Origin: Torymus aiolomorphi
Taxonomy: Eukaryota > Arthropoda > Insecta > Hymenoptera > Torymidae
Length of the DNA: 64,000 nt
Assembly (NCBI GenBank): GCA_036365515.1
Contig: CM070874.1
Span: 50,226,583 to 50,290,582, forward strand
Direction: 5' to 3'
The translations under genes and the position numbers were made by a program. Under the pieces are notes generated by a model. That model ran no database searches, was not told the DNA's origin, and was given only the letters and a program-made list of their open reading frames with translations. Positions within the stretch are counted from its first letter, which is position 1. Each line of letters starts with the position of its first letter. Shown piece by piece: positions 44,509 to 55,879 of the stretch.

Positions 44509-45729
44509 TGTTTGAGAATGCCATAATATTAATGAGGACATGCTGTGGGTGTTTACATAATAAATTGAGAGACAAACACTTGAGTAAATTTAACCACAAT
44601 ATATTGAAAAAAGTCTAAAAAGTATAATCACTATTACATATTTACAATTGATTTACATAATATTCGATGGAACAGTTGTTTTAAAAGATTGATATAAAGG
44701 ATGCGTGTAAATGTTACAAAATTATGTTTGAGTATATGAGTGTTATAATAAATAGTTGAGTGTAAGAGTGATTATGGTTGAGTTTTCCTGCGCGAGTGTG
44801 GATGAGTTTTGCTTATGGATACCGTAGACTCTCACCGTGAATGCACTGCTTGCTCACATTTACCCAACCAAATATCATTTATTTGTTGGGGTGTGAGAGT
44901 TGCTGAAAATTCCATGTGCAGAGTATACAAAATGGCTGTGCTTGTATGAGATGTTACATGGCTTCACAGCGATTATATTAATTCGGAAGGTGTGAGAAAG
45001 CCGATTGCGATGCACAGCCGATGATACAGAAGCAAGTTGAGTCGCACCAGATGAGAAAAGCCAGTTGAGAACAGCCAGAGAAGTTTCTTCTCTGAGAGTA
45101 GCCGTCAAAATGCAGTAGAAGTTGCGTGAGATGTTGCCTCATGGTGCGCTCGAAGCATCGAGCGCCGGTGAGAAGATGCCACATGAGCCGCCCCCGCAGC
45201 CTTATGGCTAGCTAGATGCAGAGAGCCGGTGAGAACACGTCGTATGCGAATCACGTGTGAGACACTGCTAATGAGAATATGCCATGTGAGACGTCGCCGT
45301 ATGAGATGTCCACGCTGAAAGGGAGTGACCACACTTGAGTCTATGTACTGAGAATTGTCGAAGGTGTACAGTGAGGTTTTTCACTTGGCAGACCGTTATT
45401 GAGAGTGAGTTTGAGTGTGAGTGCTTTTGAGTGAGAGTGATTTTGAGTGAAAACATCCGTCTTCTTTCTCGCTGAACTTGTCACCGAGGCGAGGGTCTAA
45501 TCAGCGTCCCCTTTACAGGTGGAAGAGTGAGAGAGACAGCATAAGTTCATGCGCACCGCGATAGTCAGTACAACGTCTCAGCTGATCCGCAGCGACGCTG
45601 CGCTGTGTTGCCGCGCCGCGGCCGGCGGCGACGCAGTGAGTATAGCAAATTCGCGCCGCGGTGGAGCAGTGAGTATAGCCAATTCGCGTGCGACCGCGGG
45701 AAGCTTGAATGTTACTTAATTCCCAAACA
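44509..45729 (-). mobile_element. Solo LTR, 1221 bp, BEL/Pao-like
   Basis: Ends are TGTTTG...CAAACA (inverted repeat TGTTTGRGAAT), flanked by identical 5-bp CGGGG at 44504-44508 and 45730-45734. TG...CA termini with a 5-bp target duplication are the hallmark of LTR-element integration. No internal region is present, so this is a solo LTR formed by recombination between LTRs. Orientation is set by the related element at 2.5 kb, whose LTR ends ATTATGGCATTCTCAAACA before a primer-site-like sequence. The U3 side (near 45600-45700) contains two copies of GCAGTGAGTATAGC.AATTCGCG. Frames inside encode no known protein. Confidence 0.85.
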
Positions 45730-45734
45730 CGGGG
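45730..45734. repeat. Target-site duplication, right (CGGGG)
   Basis: Second copy of the 5-bp duplication. Removing the LTR restores ACGGGGTAAGATCGGATACT. Confidence 0.8.
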
Positions 45735-45909
45735 TAAGATCGGATACTTTCGTAAATTTCTAATAAGATTTTTTACAAATATTTTTTTCGCTATCCAAGC
45801 CGATTTTCCGTTACCTGAATGTAAACTAAAAACAATTCTAGTGTTAAATATTGTTATTGTTTTATTATCTATTTTTAATAAACAATTTCCAAAAAGTATC
45901 CGGTTTTAA

Positions 45910-46395
45910 GCGTCTACGATTTTATACACAATCTTATTCTGAACACAAAAACGTTGAAATCACTTCAGCTCTCGATAATGCACGCATGCGTTATTATAAT
46001 AACAATTGGTCCTCATTGGCACGTACCCTCATTCAAATAATTAGACTTCAGAGGTAATTGCAAACGCATACGGCGCATGTAATTTATTTTGCCCTAAAAA
46101 ACACTAGTTATTAGAGGCTGCGACGGTATATTATATATCGGGGATAATGTGCAAAGAGACGAGCTAGTGCGTTACCCCAGCCAATAAACTCATGCTATAC
46201 GTATTCTATGCTGAAACGCACAAGCGGGTATAGGAATGTGTACGCGCGAGTAGCATTAATCCAATCACGCAAAATCAATTTCAATTTTCTAACTGCATGT
46301 ACCACACCTGTCTCGTGCGTATACGTGTGACCAGTGTGTTTACGTTTTTCTATACACCACCTCAGTTGCTCGGAATCGAATAAACGTAACTGAAG
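45910..46395. other. Spacer
   Basis: No gene or repeat recognised. Confidence 0.35.
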
Positions 46396-46621
46396 TTGTC
46401 AAATTTCAAACTTTTTCATTTTCTTTGTTTTTCTCTGTTTCTTTCTGTTTGTATCTCTCTCCCCCCTCTCTCTCTCTCGCTCGCTCTCTCTGCCTGCATG
46501 TGCCTCTCTCTGTCTATCTCCTGCCCTCTCTCCATCTCTCTCACTCTCTACCTTTCTCTCCGTCCCTCTCGTGTCCTTTTTTCTGCCGGGTGACATTATT
46601 TTCCCATTCGTTTCTTTTTAC

Positions 46622-46650
<29 letters not shown>
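46396..46650. repeat. CT-rich tract ending in an A29 run
   Basis: Low-complexity pyrimidine DNA at 46430-46600, then A29 at 46622-46650. The A run might be a retroposon tail, but no element body is recognised. Confidence 0.8.
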
Positions 46651-46653
<3 letters not shown>

Positions 46654-47165
46654 TGCAGCTGGTTCTGATTCGGCTAGAGTGGATTATCGACGCAACGAAT
46701 ATTGACACGCATGGTGTGGTTGGGTTGACTCATTTTTCGCGGCTGGTATCGCGTGTACTTATACGCCTGCAAGTATGAAGATTGAATTGAGATAGAAATG
46801 ATGGATCGACGACTTGTTCAACCACCATTACTGAAATATAATGGAGTAATCTGAATTTGGCGTTAAGTATGAATGCTCTTGCCAATGCCTGAAAGAACTG
46901 TTCATAGAAAGACTTAGCGTGTTCTTAAAATGGCTCTGACAAATTAGCGAAATTGATAGATAGGAAAAAAGAAAAATATTTACTGAAAGTGTAAATTTTA
47001 AGCTTTTTATTGGTATTATTTTCAAGTAGGGTTACCAATTGAACCACAGAAATAAAAATTTATAACAATTCAATTTTGACGTAGGCAACAATCGCGTGGA
47101 AAAAATGTAACTATATTATTTTTTGAAAATGCTGGGGTTAATCTACGACTTTTTCCCAGTAAACC
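46651..47165. other. Spacer
   Basis: Nothing recognised. Confidence 0.35.
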
Positions 47166-47525
47166 TCTAGTGCTGACGCACCTTCCGAACTTCTCGGAAG
47201 CTCGATGTCGCTGTTCACTCGACGGGCCGCACCCTAGGACTTGCGGAGAGGAGAGCGAGTGGTCTCAAAACGCGAGAAGCAGCCTCGCCTGCTAACTTTA
47301 GCCACTGCCCTTGCGGCGGCCAATCAGCGAGCAGGAAAAGCTCGCCCTTTCACCCTCTGACGTATTCCCTTGCAATCCGAAGCACACTCACTCTCCGAGA
47401 TGGACCTCCTGGTCTGGACGCTGTGCTCGGTTCTCTCGGAGAGGACCTCGCCTGACTCTCGGAGCAGCGACTTTGTCACTTTAGCATAAGGAGTCCCTCG
47501 CTCCCTCGCTCCCTCGCTTAGTGCG
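47166..47525 (+). other. GC-rich island with a short signal-like ORF
   Basis: Contains GGCCAATCAGCGAGC (CCAAT box) near 47318 and CTCGCTCC tandem triplets at 47498-47518. ATG at 47400 (context CCGAGATGG) opens 29 codons (MDLLVWTLCSVLSERT onward) to a TAA at 47487-47489. The start resembles a short signal peptide, but length and isolation make it speculative. Could be a promoter with first exon, or an LTR. Confidence 0.3.
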
Positions 47526-47896
47526 GATTATGTCTCAATGCATACAGGAACGAAGAAAACTTTCAATGTCGAGGAACTCTCAGCATAACTAGCTAAAATC
47601 TCGCCTGCTACAGTTATTTAGTTTTATTTTTATTCGCTTATTGCGAAAATTATATACGCCTTAAATTTTCGTCTTGTTCGTTAATTTCTGTGTTTAACCA
47701 ATATTATTGCTCAACCGTGTAAAGTGTGTAAATTTATTTATAAATTTATATTATCTTTATATTACGTGCTTTATCTTTCCCAAGCATGCTCTCCGACTTT
47801 AAGCTTACGTCAATTTTTAATATAGACTCATAAGAGTCTATAATTCTCTCCATAAGGAGAGAAAAGCTTTAAAATCAATAATTTTTTCATAAACCT
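47526..47896. other. AT-rich spacer
   Basis: Nothing recognised. Confidence 0.35.
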
Positions 47897-48498
47897 CCCG
47901 TGTAGAAATTCAAAAGGGATTCAGGCAGGAATCTGCTAAGGATTCCCTGCAACTAGTAGGAATCCTGTAGGGAATCCTATTTGGATCCCGACCGGGTGGT
48001 GTCCCACTTTTTTCTGGGATTCGGATGGGGAAATCCGATAAGAATCGGGACTACTTCTCGAGTACAATTCGATCGTGATTTTAATTATATTCTACGATGA
48101 AATATCTATATATTATTAATTAAAGAACATTTATTTAACGTTGTATAATTAATTTCTTACCAAACAAAAAAATCGTTATTTGTTTAAATTAAATTTAAAT
48201 TAATTTATATTAATAACGATCATTTATTAATAAAAAATAGTAAATAAAAGCGATTGTTAATAAATAAAATATAAATAATAACACGGATATAAAAAAAAAA
48301 CTTTTATCTTCATTTTCGCGCTTATTATTAATTATTCAATATATTTTACACGTTATGCACAAGTTAATGTTTATTTAAATGTTTATTAAATTGAATATTG
48401 TTATTGAAACTAATTATTTTTAATTTATAACGTTATTTATATGCATATTAAATTATAGAAAGTCTGAAATTGTAAATAAAGAAATTAAAAAAATTTTG

Positions 48499-48560
48499 AT
48501 GTCACCGGGATTTGAACCTTGGTATCGAGGTACGCGTTGACAGTCACAGAACCATACAAG
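48499..48560 (-). repeat. tRNA-like fragment with B box
   Basis: On the minus strand GGTTCAAATCC (plus 48508-48518) sits in a T-arm-like CCGGGATTTGAACC context, with GTACCTCGATAC as a possible anticodon stem. No acceptor stem was found. A SINE head or tRNA pseudogene. Confidence 0.45.
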
Positions 48561-48689
48561 TAATTATTTCTCTTCGAATCATTCCGATTTTTTTCGTGCT
48601 ATAACGCACGGAGGCTTTAAGGAGATAAACAATATTTGAAAAGACGATGAATAAAGTTGAAATTATTGGAAGGAAAATGGTTACTTCGG

Positions 48690-48770
48690 CGGTTTTGTGA
48701 CCGTCATCCTTTACCTCAATAAAGCCCCTGCTAGTCCAACGCCTTAACCATTACTCTAAAATGGGTATTG
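48690..48770 (-). repeat. Ser/Leu-tRNA-like half
   Basis: On the minus strand AGTAATGGTTAAGGCGTTGGACTA (plus 48732-48755) looks like the D-arm to anticodon-arm part of a type II (Ser/Leu) tRNA. The anticodon stem does not close and no B box follows. Confidence 0.35.
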
Positions 48771-49710
48771 GTATACACAGTTCTGATTACGACACTTGCA
48801 TAGTTCAACCTTCTTTACTTTTATTATATAATAATTATTATAAATAACAAAAAATAAATATTAATAGGACTTAAATATTCCTATCATTAATCAAATGTTT
48901 TAAGCAAATGGGCCAATCTATTGAAAAATTATTATTTATTATTCTTACATGTTAAATATGGCTTTCAGAAGATTTCCCTATTAGAATCGGGTTCGGTTTC
49001 CCGAGCTCTCTGTGGGTAAAACAGAAATCTGCTGACAACTTCGTAAATCAGACCCGATACTGCCTAGGAAATCTAATTTGAAAATTTTAGTAAAACCCTA
49101 GCGGAAATATTTTTGTTCAGTAAAGTTTGAAACTATTAATAAGAGTTAAAAACTGTTAAAAATAGTTATAAAATGTAGGATTTTGGGTGTTACTAATTAT
49201 TTATAACTGTAATATTTTTTAACAGTTAATAATAGTTATTAAATTATTCAATAACTATTAAATATTTATCAATTATTATTATTAATATAATAATAATTTT
49301 ATATTAGTAATTAATAATTAAATAAAAAACTAATAACTAAAAGTATTAACTAACATAATTAATTATTAATTGATTATTATGACAGAATAATATGGCTGTT
49401 AAAAAATTATTGATTACTAATTATCATTATTAATAATAATAATTTAATAATTATTCAATTTTTTTAAATATATCTTATTCTTAGTAATACCCATTAGAAT
49501 CTGTTTCGTTTTTCTGGTTAATTTCCTTAATTTTCCTAAGAGTGGAATACACGTAGGATTCCTATCCGTTTTTCTATTTAAGAGCAGCGCCACCTGCTGA
49601 CTTCTATAAATTTTGGGGATTTCTGACCGGATTCTGTCGAGGAAAACTAATGTTCGTTTGAGGTTATGTAGATTCGAGGATAACAAACAGGGTTCTGGTC
49701 GGATCCCAGT

Positions 49711-49726
49711 AAGTTTTACGCATTTA
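49711..49726. repeat. 16-bp target-site duplication, left
   Basis: AAGTTTTACGCATTTA, identical to 52596-52611. Confidence 0.9.
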
Positions 49727-52320
49727 CGTGGACGGCTGCTGTTGGAATTGGCCGCGAGGCTAGACCTAACAGTAGCAAACGTGGGACAGGCGACGACATA
49801 CAGGAGTCTATGGCGCATCCATCCCAGACGTGACCTTTGTGACGACTGGACTTCTCCGAAATGTCGAGGGGTGGCGGGTGTTCGAGGGCTACACGGCCAG
49901 CGACCATCAGTACATCATCTTCGGAGTGACCGACAAAGCACAGAACAGAACAGGGACCGCCCAAACTCCCGCGGGATGGAACATGAAAAAACTAGACGTT
50001 GACAAACTGACGGCACAGCTGGACAGTGAACCGGACCCGACAACGGCGATCCCTCGCGGCATCGGTGGTAGGGAAAAGACTGAAAAGCTAACAGAGGAAA
50101 CGTCGGGGCTCTTGAGACGGCTCTGTGATGCCTCTATGCCAAGAAAACGGACGAGACGTGACAAAGAACCGGTGTATTGGTGGACCGAAGATATCGCGCG
50201 CTTCCGACGCGAATGCCTACGGCTCCGACGGAGGGCCCAGCGCGCCCGCGACAGAGCGGACGCGATGGCCCACTCGGAGGAGTACCGGGTAGCGCGCAAA
50301 GAACTGAGGCGCGCTATCAATGACAGTAAAAAGGAAAGTTGGACCAAACTGATTAACGAGGTGGACTCAGACCCTTGGGGAGCGGGTTACAAGATCGTCA
50401 CCCGCAACCTGGGAGGCAACAATCCACCGGTAGTCAGGGATGAAGAAACGATGGACAGAATCATTGACGGACTCTTCTCCTTACACACTTTGAACAAGGG
50501 TGGGGGGGGGGGGGGGCGACGATACTGGCGGCGACGAGGTGCATGAGTTCACCCGGGGTGAGCTCAGCTTGGCTGTTGCGCAGCTCCCGGCGGGGAAGGC
50601 ACCAGGTCCGGACGGTATCCCAGCGGAAATCCTCGGGATTGTTGCAAAACGACGCCCGGGGATACTCCTGAACCTATATAATACATGCCTGGCGGAGGGC
50701 GTGTTCAGCAAAGATTGGAAGACGGCGCGACTGATCCTCATTGACAAAGGAAAGGGTGGGGACCCGGACTCGCCGTCATCCTACAGACCGCTGAGCCTGC
50801 TGAATACACTTGGCAAGCTCTTCGAAATGCTCCTGAGACCGCGAATCCAACAGGCGGTTCGGGACGCTGGCGGCCTGAACGACAGACAGTACGGGTTCAG
50901 ACAAGGACGGTCGACGATAGGAGCGATCCAAAAAGTGATCGACTCCTTTGACAGAGCACAGACTAGACCCCACAAGAACAGGCCAATAGTGCTCATGGCA
51001 ACACTCGACGTACGAAACGCTTTCAATTCGGTGAGGTGGACGGACATCGTTCGGGCATTCTCCGACGCTTTCCCGCTGCCCCCATACCTTCTCCGAATCC
51101 TCAAGGACTATCTATGAGATCGTTACATTACGTACGGGACGCAGACTAGGGTTAAGAAAAGAAAAATGACGGCGGGAGTAGCGCAGGGCTCGATCCTTGG
51201 CCCCGATATTTGGAATGTAGGTTACGATGAGGTGTTGGATCTTCCGATGCCGCCAGGGGTCTATCTGGTCGGCTACGCAGACGATCTGGTCATCGTCATC
51301 ACGACCAAGGATACACAACTGGCTCAGATGAGGCTGACCCAAGCCATGAGATGGGTGGACGAATGGATGCAAAGTCGGGGACTACAGCTGGCCATGCAAA
51401 AGACGGAGTTACTATACCTAACTAGGAAACGGATAGACACGACGATACCCATGACGGTGGGGACGTCCGTTGTGCATCCTGGACGGTCCGCCAAATACCT
51501 GGGGGTGACCCTGGATACGAGGATGACCTTCTGGCCGTACATACGTGGCGTCGCTGAGAGAGCGGCGTTAAAGACCGCCGCCCTCGCCCGCCTCATGGCA
51601 AATACGAAGGGACCGAGACCGAGCGTACGACGACTGCTTATGACAGTGACCAACTCGATGCTCCTTTATGGGGCCGAGATATGGGCGGACGCGACGCGAA
51701 TATAGAAGTACCGCAAAAAGATCGCGGCGGTACAAAGACTGGGAGCGCTGCGAATCGCGTGCGCGTACCGCACCGTCGCAGAGGTGGCGGTACTAGTGAT
51801 CGCAGGGGTTGTCCCAGTAGACCTTCTCGCTCTCGAGCGGAAGAGGATCTACGAGTACAGCGAAGAAAGGGGAAGAGCGAGGGCCTCCATAGACGCACGG
51901 ACGACGACGCTGACATCCTGGCAAACGCGATGGACAGACAGCGACAAAGCCAAGTGGACGAGACGCCTCATAACGGACGTGCGACTCTGGCATAAGAGAG
52001 GAGCTGGGGAGGTGAATTTTTACCTGACCCAGTTCCTATCCGGACACGGATACTTCCGCCAGTATCTGCATCGGATGGGGAAGGTAACGACCCCGTCCTG
52101 CAGGTACTGCGGACATAATAGAGACGACGCGGAGCACACATTTTTCGTGTGCCCCCGCTGGATAGTCGCGAGACACAGACTACAGACGAAGACAGGTGAC
52201 ATCACACCGGAGAACGTCGTGACACTGATGCTGTCAAGCAAACAAAACTGGGACGACATAGCACGCTACGTGACTCACGTACTACAAGGCAAAAAGACTG
52301 ACGGTTGCCTTGAAAACTGA
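49727..52320 (+). pseudogene. R1-type ORF2: endonuclease (partial)-RT-CCHC zinc finger
   Basis: Starts inside the apurinic-type endonuclease: GRLLLELAARLDLTV, then after a frameshift near 49800 VTFVTTGLLRNVEGW and the catalytic SDH (49899-49907). A linker rich in Arg follows. A G15 homopolymer at 50502-50516 causes a second frameshift. RT motifs follow in one frame: AGKAPGPDGIPAEIL (from about 50590), SSYRPLSLLN, YGFRQGRST, TLDVRNAFNSV, AGVAQGSILGP (51169 on) and the polymerase box YADD at 51274-51285. In-frame stops are TGA at 51115-51117 (probably CGA before mutation) and TAG at 51703-51705. The C-terminal finger C-x2-C-x8-H-x4-C spans 52099-52152 and the frame ends at 52318-52320. The R1 clade is inferred from this layout. 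As it stands no full protein can be made; truncation and four lesions show inactivity. Confidence 0.9.
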
Positions 52321-52595
52321 TACAGAAGACGAAAAATAGACAGACCAGACAAGATATATAAGATTGCCGTAGGGCATAGAAACGCCGACCGGTCCGAAGT
52401 AATGTGCATAACAGTTCCGGACCGGATTCCGGTGAACGCCGCGGGAAAGGTTTTGGGTGTTTAGGGGGTAGAAATCCCTCACACCGTGGAGCCCGGCGCT
52501 TCGTGACGGTCTTAGTGAGCCCCCCTCCATGCTGTAAGCAAGGACGGGGGCCTCGGAAGATTCACCTAGTACCTCGGAAAATCAAAAAAAAAAAA
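52321..52595 (+). other. 3' UTR and A-rich tail of the R1-type element
   Basis: GC-rich sequence with repeated CCGGTCC/GGACCGG words (near 52390 and 52425), ending in AAAATC and an A13-15 run. Non-coding. Confidence 0.75.
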
Positions 52596-52611
52596 AAGTT
52601 TTACGCATTTA
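52596..52611. repeat. 16-bp target-site duplication, right
   Basis: Second copy of AAGTTTTACGCATTTA. The first A residues may belong to the tail. Confidence 0.9.
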
Positions 52612-52682
52612 GGGACGAATCATGGAAAACTTACCGGGATCCCGTCAAATGTCGGGAGGACTCGGGGAGATTTCTACACGGG

Positions 52683-53343
52683 CTCTCTACAATTAAAAAT
52701 CACGTACAATTAAAACTCTATGCCAATAATTAATTGTATCACACTAAATTGCCTCTATGAATGTTCGCAATAAAATTAATATATAAAATACATATAAAAA
52801 TATACATTAATCTCAAATCTTTTGATGACCGCCATAATTCTTCTTATCATTACTTGGAAATTATGATCTGAAAAAAATATAACAAAACTTATAAAATTAT
52901 ATTGTATAATTTCTTTCCGTGTGCTTCACTTAAATTCATATCCGCTCAGAGGCTATTCGCGAATATCGCCCGTCAATAATAACACTGCCGCTTTCAATAA
53001 TTAAAATTTTTTAAAGTAAACGCATGATAAGTACGTTTACGCATTAAGCGCGCGCGTATTGTATACTCGTATCTAATCAAAACATTTAGTGCGAATTATA
53101 AAGGATAATAATCAAAACATTAAGTGGGATTTAAGAACGAATTATACGAGAAGTGCAAAATTGACCTACAATAATTTAGTGAAATATTTTATGAATTGTT
53201 TATTTCATCGAAGTTAACAATAATGTATAAAAACGAGTGCATGCATATTCGTGTGTTTGCGAATTATGATTTGACTTTTATTAAATAAATAGTTCCTAAG
53301 TATTCATTGAATTATCGCAGGTCACTTGTAATGTACATATTTT
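52683..53343. other. AT-rich spacer
   Basis: Nothing recognised. Confidence 0.35.
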
Positions 53344-53583
<240 letters not shown>

Positions 53584-53629
53584 TATATATATATAATCAT
53601 TACTATATATACATATGATTATATATATA

Positions 53630-53859
53630 GACATGTTTATCGGGGTTTATGAGGCCCAACCCTGTATATTAGTACCTACAGCCGAGAGTTCCCTATGGCA
53701 AGTGACTAAAGAAATAATGGACCCTGGGGTTATAGACTCTAGGTCGGGCCGCATAAACCCCTATATTTAGAAATATTATGAGGCCCGGGGTGCATAATCA
53801 AAATCGGGCTCGATAAACCCCTATATATAAAAAAACGGGCTTTATAAACCCCTTTAGAG

Positions 53860-53864
<5 letters not shown>
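53630..53864. repeat. Degenerate repeats of GGGC..ATAAACCCCTATAT
   Basis: Plus-orientation copies near 53743, 53807 and 53838; inverted copies GGGGTTTATGAGGCCC near 53642 and ATGAGGCCCGGGG near 53778. Family unknown. Confidence 0.6.

Positions 53865-53925
<61 letters not shown>
53865..53925. repeat. (TA)n microsatellite
   Basis: About 61 bp of TA. Confidence 0.95.
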
Positions 53926-53927
<2 letters not shown>

Positions 53928-53932
53928 TATAG

Positions 53933-54478
53933 AGTTGGTTCCAACGACAGGAGTCATCTTGATCTGAACACACAATACAACCCGCTTAAAAATAGTTAGT
54001 ATTTCCAATATATTGGTACAGCTCTGAGTAATATATGGCTTAAATATGGGAAATCCAGGCCCATACATGAGCCACATAAGGATCAATACGTCGCTTACTA
54101 TACGAAACCACATTCTTGCCATATATTGATTTTAAATTGTTCCACATATGTGAGAATTATCGGAAATGTTTTTCTTATATATTCGAGAAGATTCCCACAT
54201 ATATCTTTGTCATATATTTCTCATATTTTATCCCACAGCCTTCCAATATTTTGTAAATAGATTAATACCGCGTACATGTATAGCATTACAAATGTAATAA
54301 TTTATTTAAGGGGGTACTACAGTTAAATTTTGTTTTTTATTCACCTAAAAAATAAAAGTTTTATTACTCAGAACATATATTACTCAGAGCTGTACCAATA
54401 TATTGGAAATACTAACTATTTTTAAGCGGGTTGTATTGTGTGTTCAGATCAAGATGACTCCTGTCGTTGGAACCAACT
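53933..54478. mobile_element. Foldback element with perfect 104-bp arms
   Basis: The left arm 53933-54036 starting AGTTGGTTCCAACGACAGGA is an exact inverted copy of 54375-54478. The spacer is about 338 bp, AT-rich and non-coding, and contains the GGGGTACTACAG repeat and a cluster of CCATATATGGC-like words. Absence of divergence implies recent formation or gene conversion between arms. It is also at risk of being an assembly artefact. Confidence 0.9.
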
Positions 54479-55130
54479 CCCCTCCAACTTAATAAGCTTC
54501 CGAGCTTAATCATTATCTCTTTTACTATAGTATATAATTTGTACAGAGGTCAACCTCGAGAAGCATTGTTGTCTGCCACCTGTAATTTAGTCTTTATTTT
54601 TATTTGCCTTTTTGTGGGAAGCTATTATTATTTATACTGGAGAAATTAGTTATCTACAACGTGGATACAATTTCCTCGTTATACACTATACCATATGATG
54701 TTAGATATTAAACAGTTCTAGAATAAATTATTGAAACATTTGTGCAAACAAAAAATTGTAATAAAAAGGTAGAATCGGATGGAAAATTAAACGTTCGAGA
54801 ATATACTCTACTTTACACGGGCATCCAGATTAATAGCGATGTGAATGTTACCATTTCATTGAATAAAAACATTGACATCAATTGTTCAACCAGATAATAT
54901 TAGATTACGTTTACGTTTTGCTCATACCCAACGCATTTACAAAATAATGAAATAACTCAGAAAATTTAATTGTAAGTGAAAAATAATCCTCTAATAATTA
55001 AGCTCTCATTTCCATTAGTGAAACTTTTCCTTGAACAGTAATGGTGATAATCTTTGCTCCTAGCTAAAGTAACTTAGTGGAGCCGAAATATAAGATGAAT
55101 TTCGAAATAAGAAACCTCATTGAGGCGTAT
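54479..55130. other. AT-rich spacer
   Basis: A 60-codon frame (54467-54649) has hydrophobic stretches, but it starts inside the foldback arm and is probably chance. Confidence 0.3.
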
Positions 55131-55600
55131 CGACGGCATCTTTCTAGCCTGTGCAATATATTTCAGCGTGTGCGCGTGCAGTAGCGTAAGCCCGAAGCGA
55201 ACCCCTTTGTCAAAACCACACGCTCATGACACGCAATGTATAAAGGAATACCACAAGAGAAGTGACTGAGGACCAGCAGCCGTTGCGCCTCGATTGTCGT
55301 GACGTTCGACACGCACATGCCTTCATCTGGTTTCATTTCCGGCGTACAGCAATGCGATTCGTCCTAACGATGTTAATAGTGCAATAGAAGTTTTTTAATA
55401 GTGTGGTAAACATGAGGTGAGGGCAGGGCATTTTTTCTCTTGGGGTGTGTATATTATTGTTCACCATATCGGGGCCGAAAATATCAGATTCGCGTTTTTG
55501 AGCCGGGTGCGAAAGTGGTACTTTCGGCCAGGGTATAGTGAAAAAGATATAAAACTTTTTATCTTGGTTAAGTTTAAAGCTTTATGTGAATAAAATAAGT
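55131..55600. other. GC-richer block, unassigned
   Basis: Includes GGGTGCGAAAGTGGTACTTTCGGCC (about 55506-55530), a palindrome-containing motif shared with 7170 and 7961. Likely a mobile repeat edge. No coding domain. Confidence 0.35.
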
Positions 55601-55631
55601 GGGTTCTATGACCCCCTTACCACATCTTATG

Positions 55632-55700
55632 GATACAGTACCAGTGACCAATTATAGGTCAAGAGTCCTGCACCTTACCAATGAGCCGAATCAGCTCTTA
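55632..55700 (-). repeat. tRNA-like fragment
   Basis: On the minus strand an A-box-like TCGGCTCATTGGTAAGG (plus 55673-55689) is followed by a decayed B-box region. Similar to the copy at 59493-59570. Confidence 0.4.
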
Positions 55701-55879
55701 ATATATTAGATACATAGTGCTTACTGTAGAGATATCTGCCTGTTCAATGTCTGTGCACAGGTATGATATGACTTAACCTAGAACTTAATTCTACTTCAAA
55801 TTGAGATTAAAATATAATAGAATTTCCGGTATTTATAGTGTCAACATAATTAAACATTTGTATACGAAACAATAGGGAT

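Larger units (their letters stand above)
43646..45909. repeat. Repeat family with GGGGTAAAAYCGGATACTTT motifs
   Basis: The motif occurs forward at 43646-43662, 43972-43989, 43997-44012 and 45731-45750 and inverted at 44471-44489 and 45892-45907. Facing copies suggest the terminal repeats of one or more non-autonomous elements. The copy at 45731 is cut off from its left context by the solo LTR. Confidence 0.6.
49727..52595 (+). mobile_element. 5'-truncated R1-type non-LTR retrotransposon
   Basis: A 2.87-kb insertion with a perfect 16-bp target-site duplication, an A-rich 3' tail (52582-52597) and coding order endonuclease C-terminus, reverse transcriptase, CCHC finger. The 5' part (ORF1 and most of the endonuclease) is missing, as expected for incomplete reverse transcription. 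The GC-rich composition contrasts sharply with its AT-rich surroundings. The intact duplication suggests a comparatively recent insertion. Confidence 0.93.
47897..52682. mobile_element. TIR element (CCCGTGTAGAAAT) interrupted by an R1-type insertion
   Basis: CCCGTGTAGAAAT at 47897-47909 is exactly inverted at 52670-52682. Both sides carry GGGATCCCG- or GGAATCC-type words, e.g. near 47985, 48033, 49700 and 52636. Without the R1-type insertion the element would be about 1.9 kb. It contains no transposase frame. Two overlapping copies of a shorter family cannot be excluded, since 48960-49080 resembles the ends again. Confidence 0.55.

Noticed and set aside
44875..45456. Open frames on the minus strand at 44.9-45.5 kb
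   Set aside because: They lie wholly inside the solo LTR and reflect its CTCAC-rich composition.
46396..46778. Ser/Leu-rich open frames and their antisense partners
   Set aside because: Low-complexity CT tract and an A29 run; no conserved domain.
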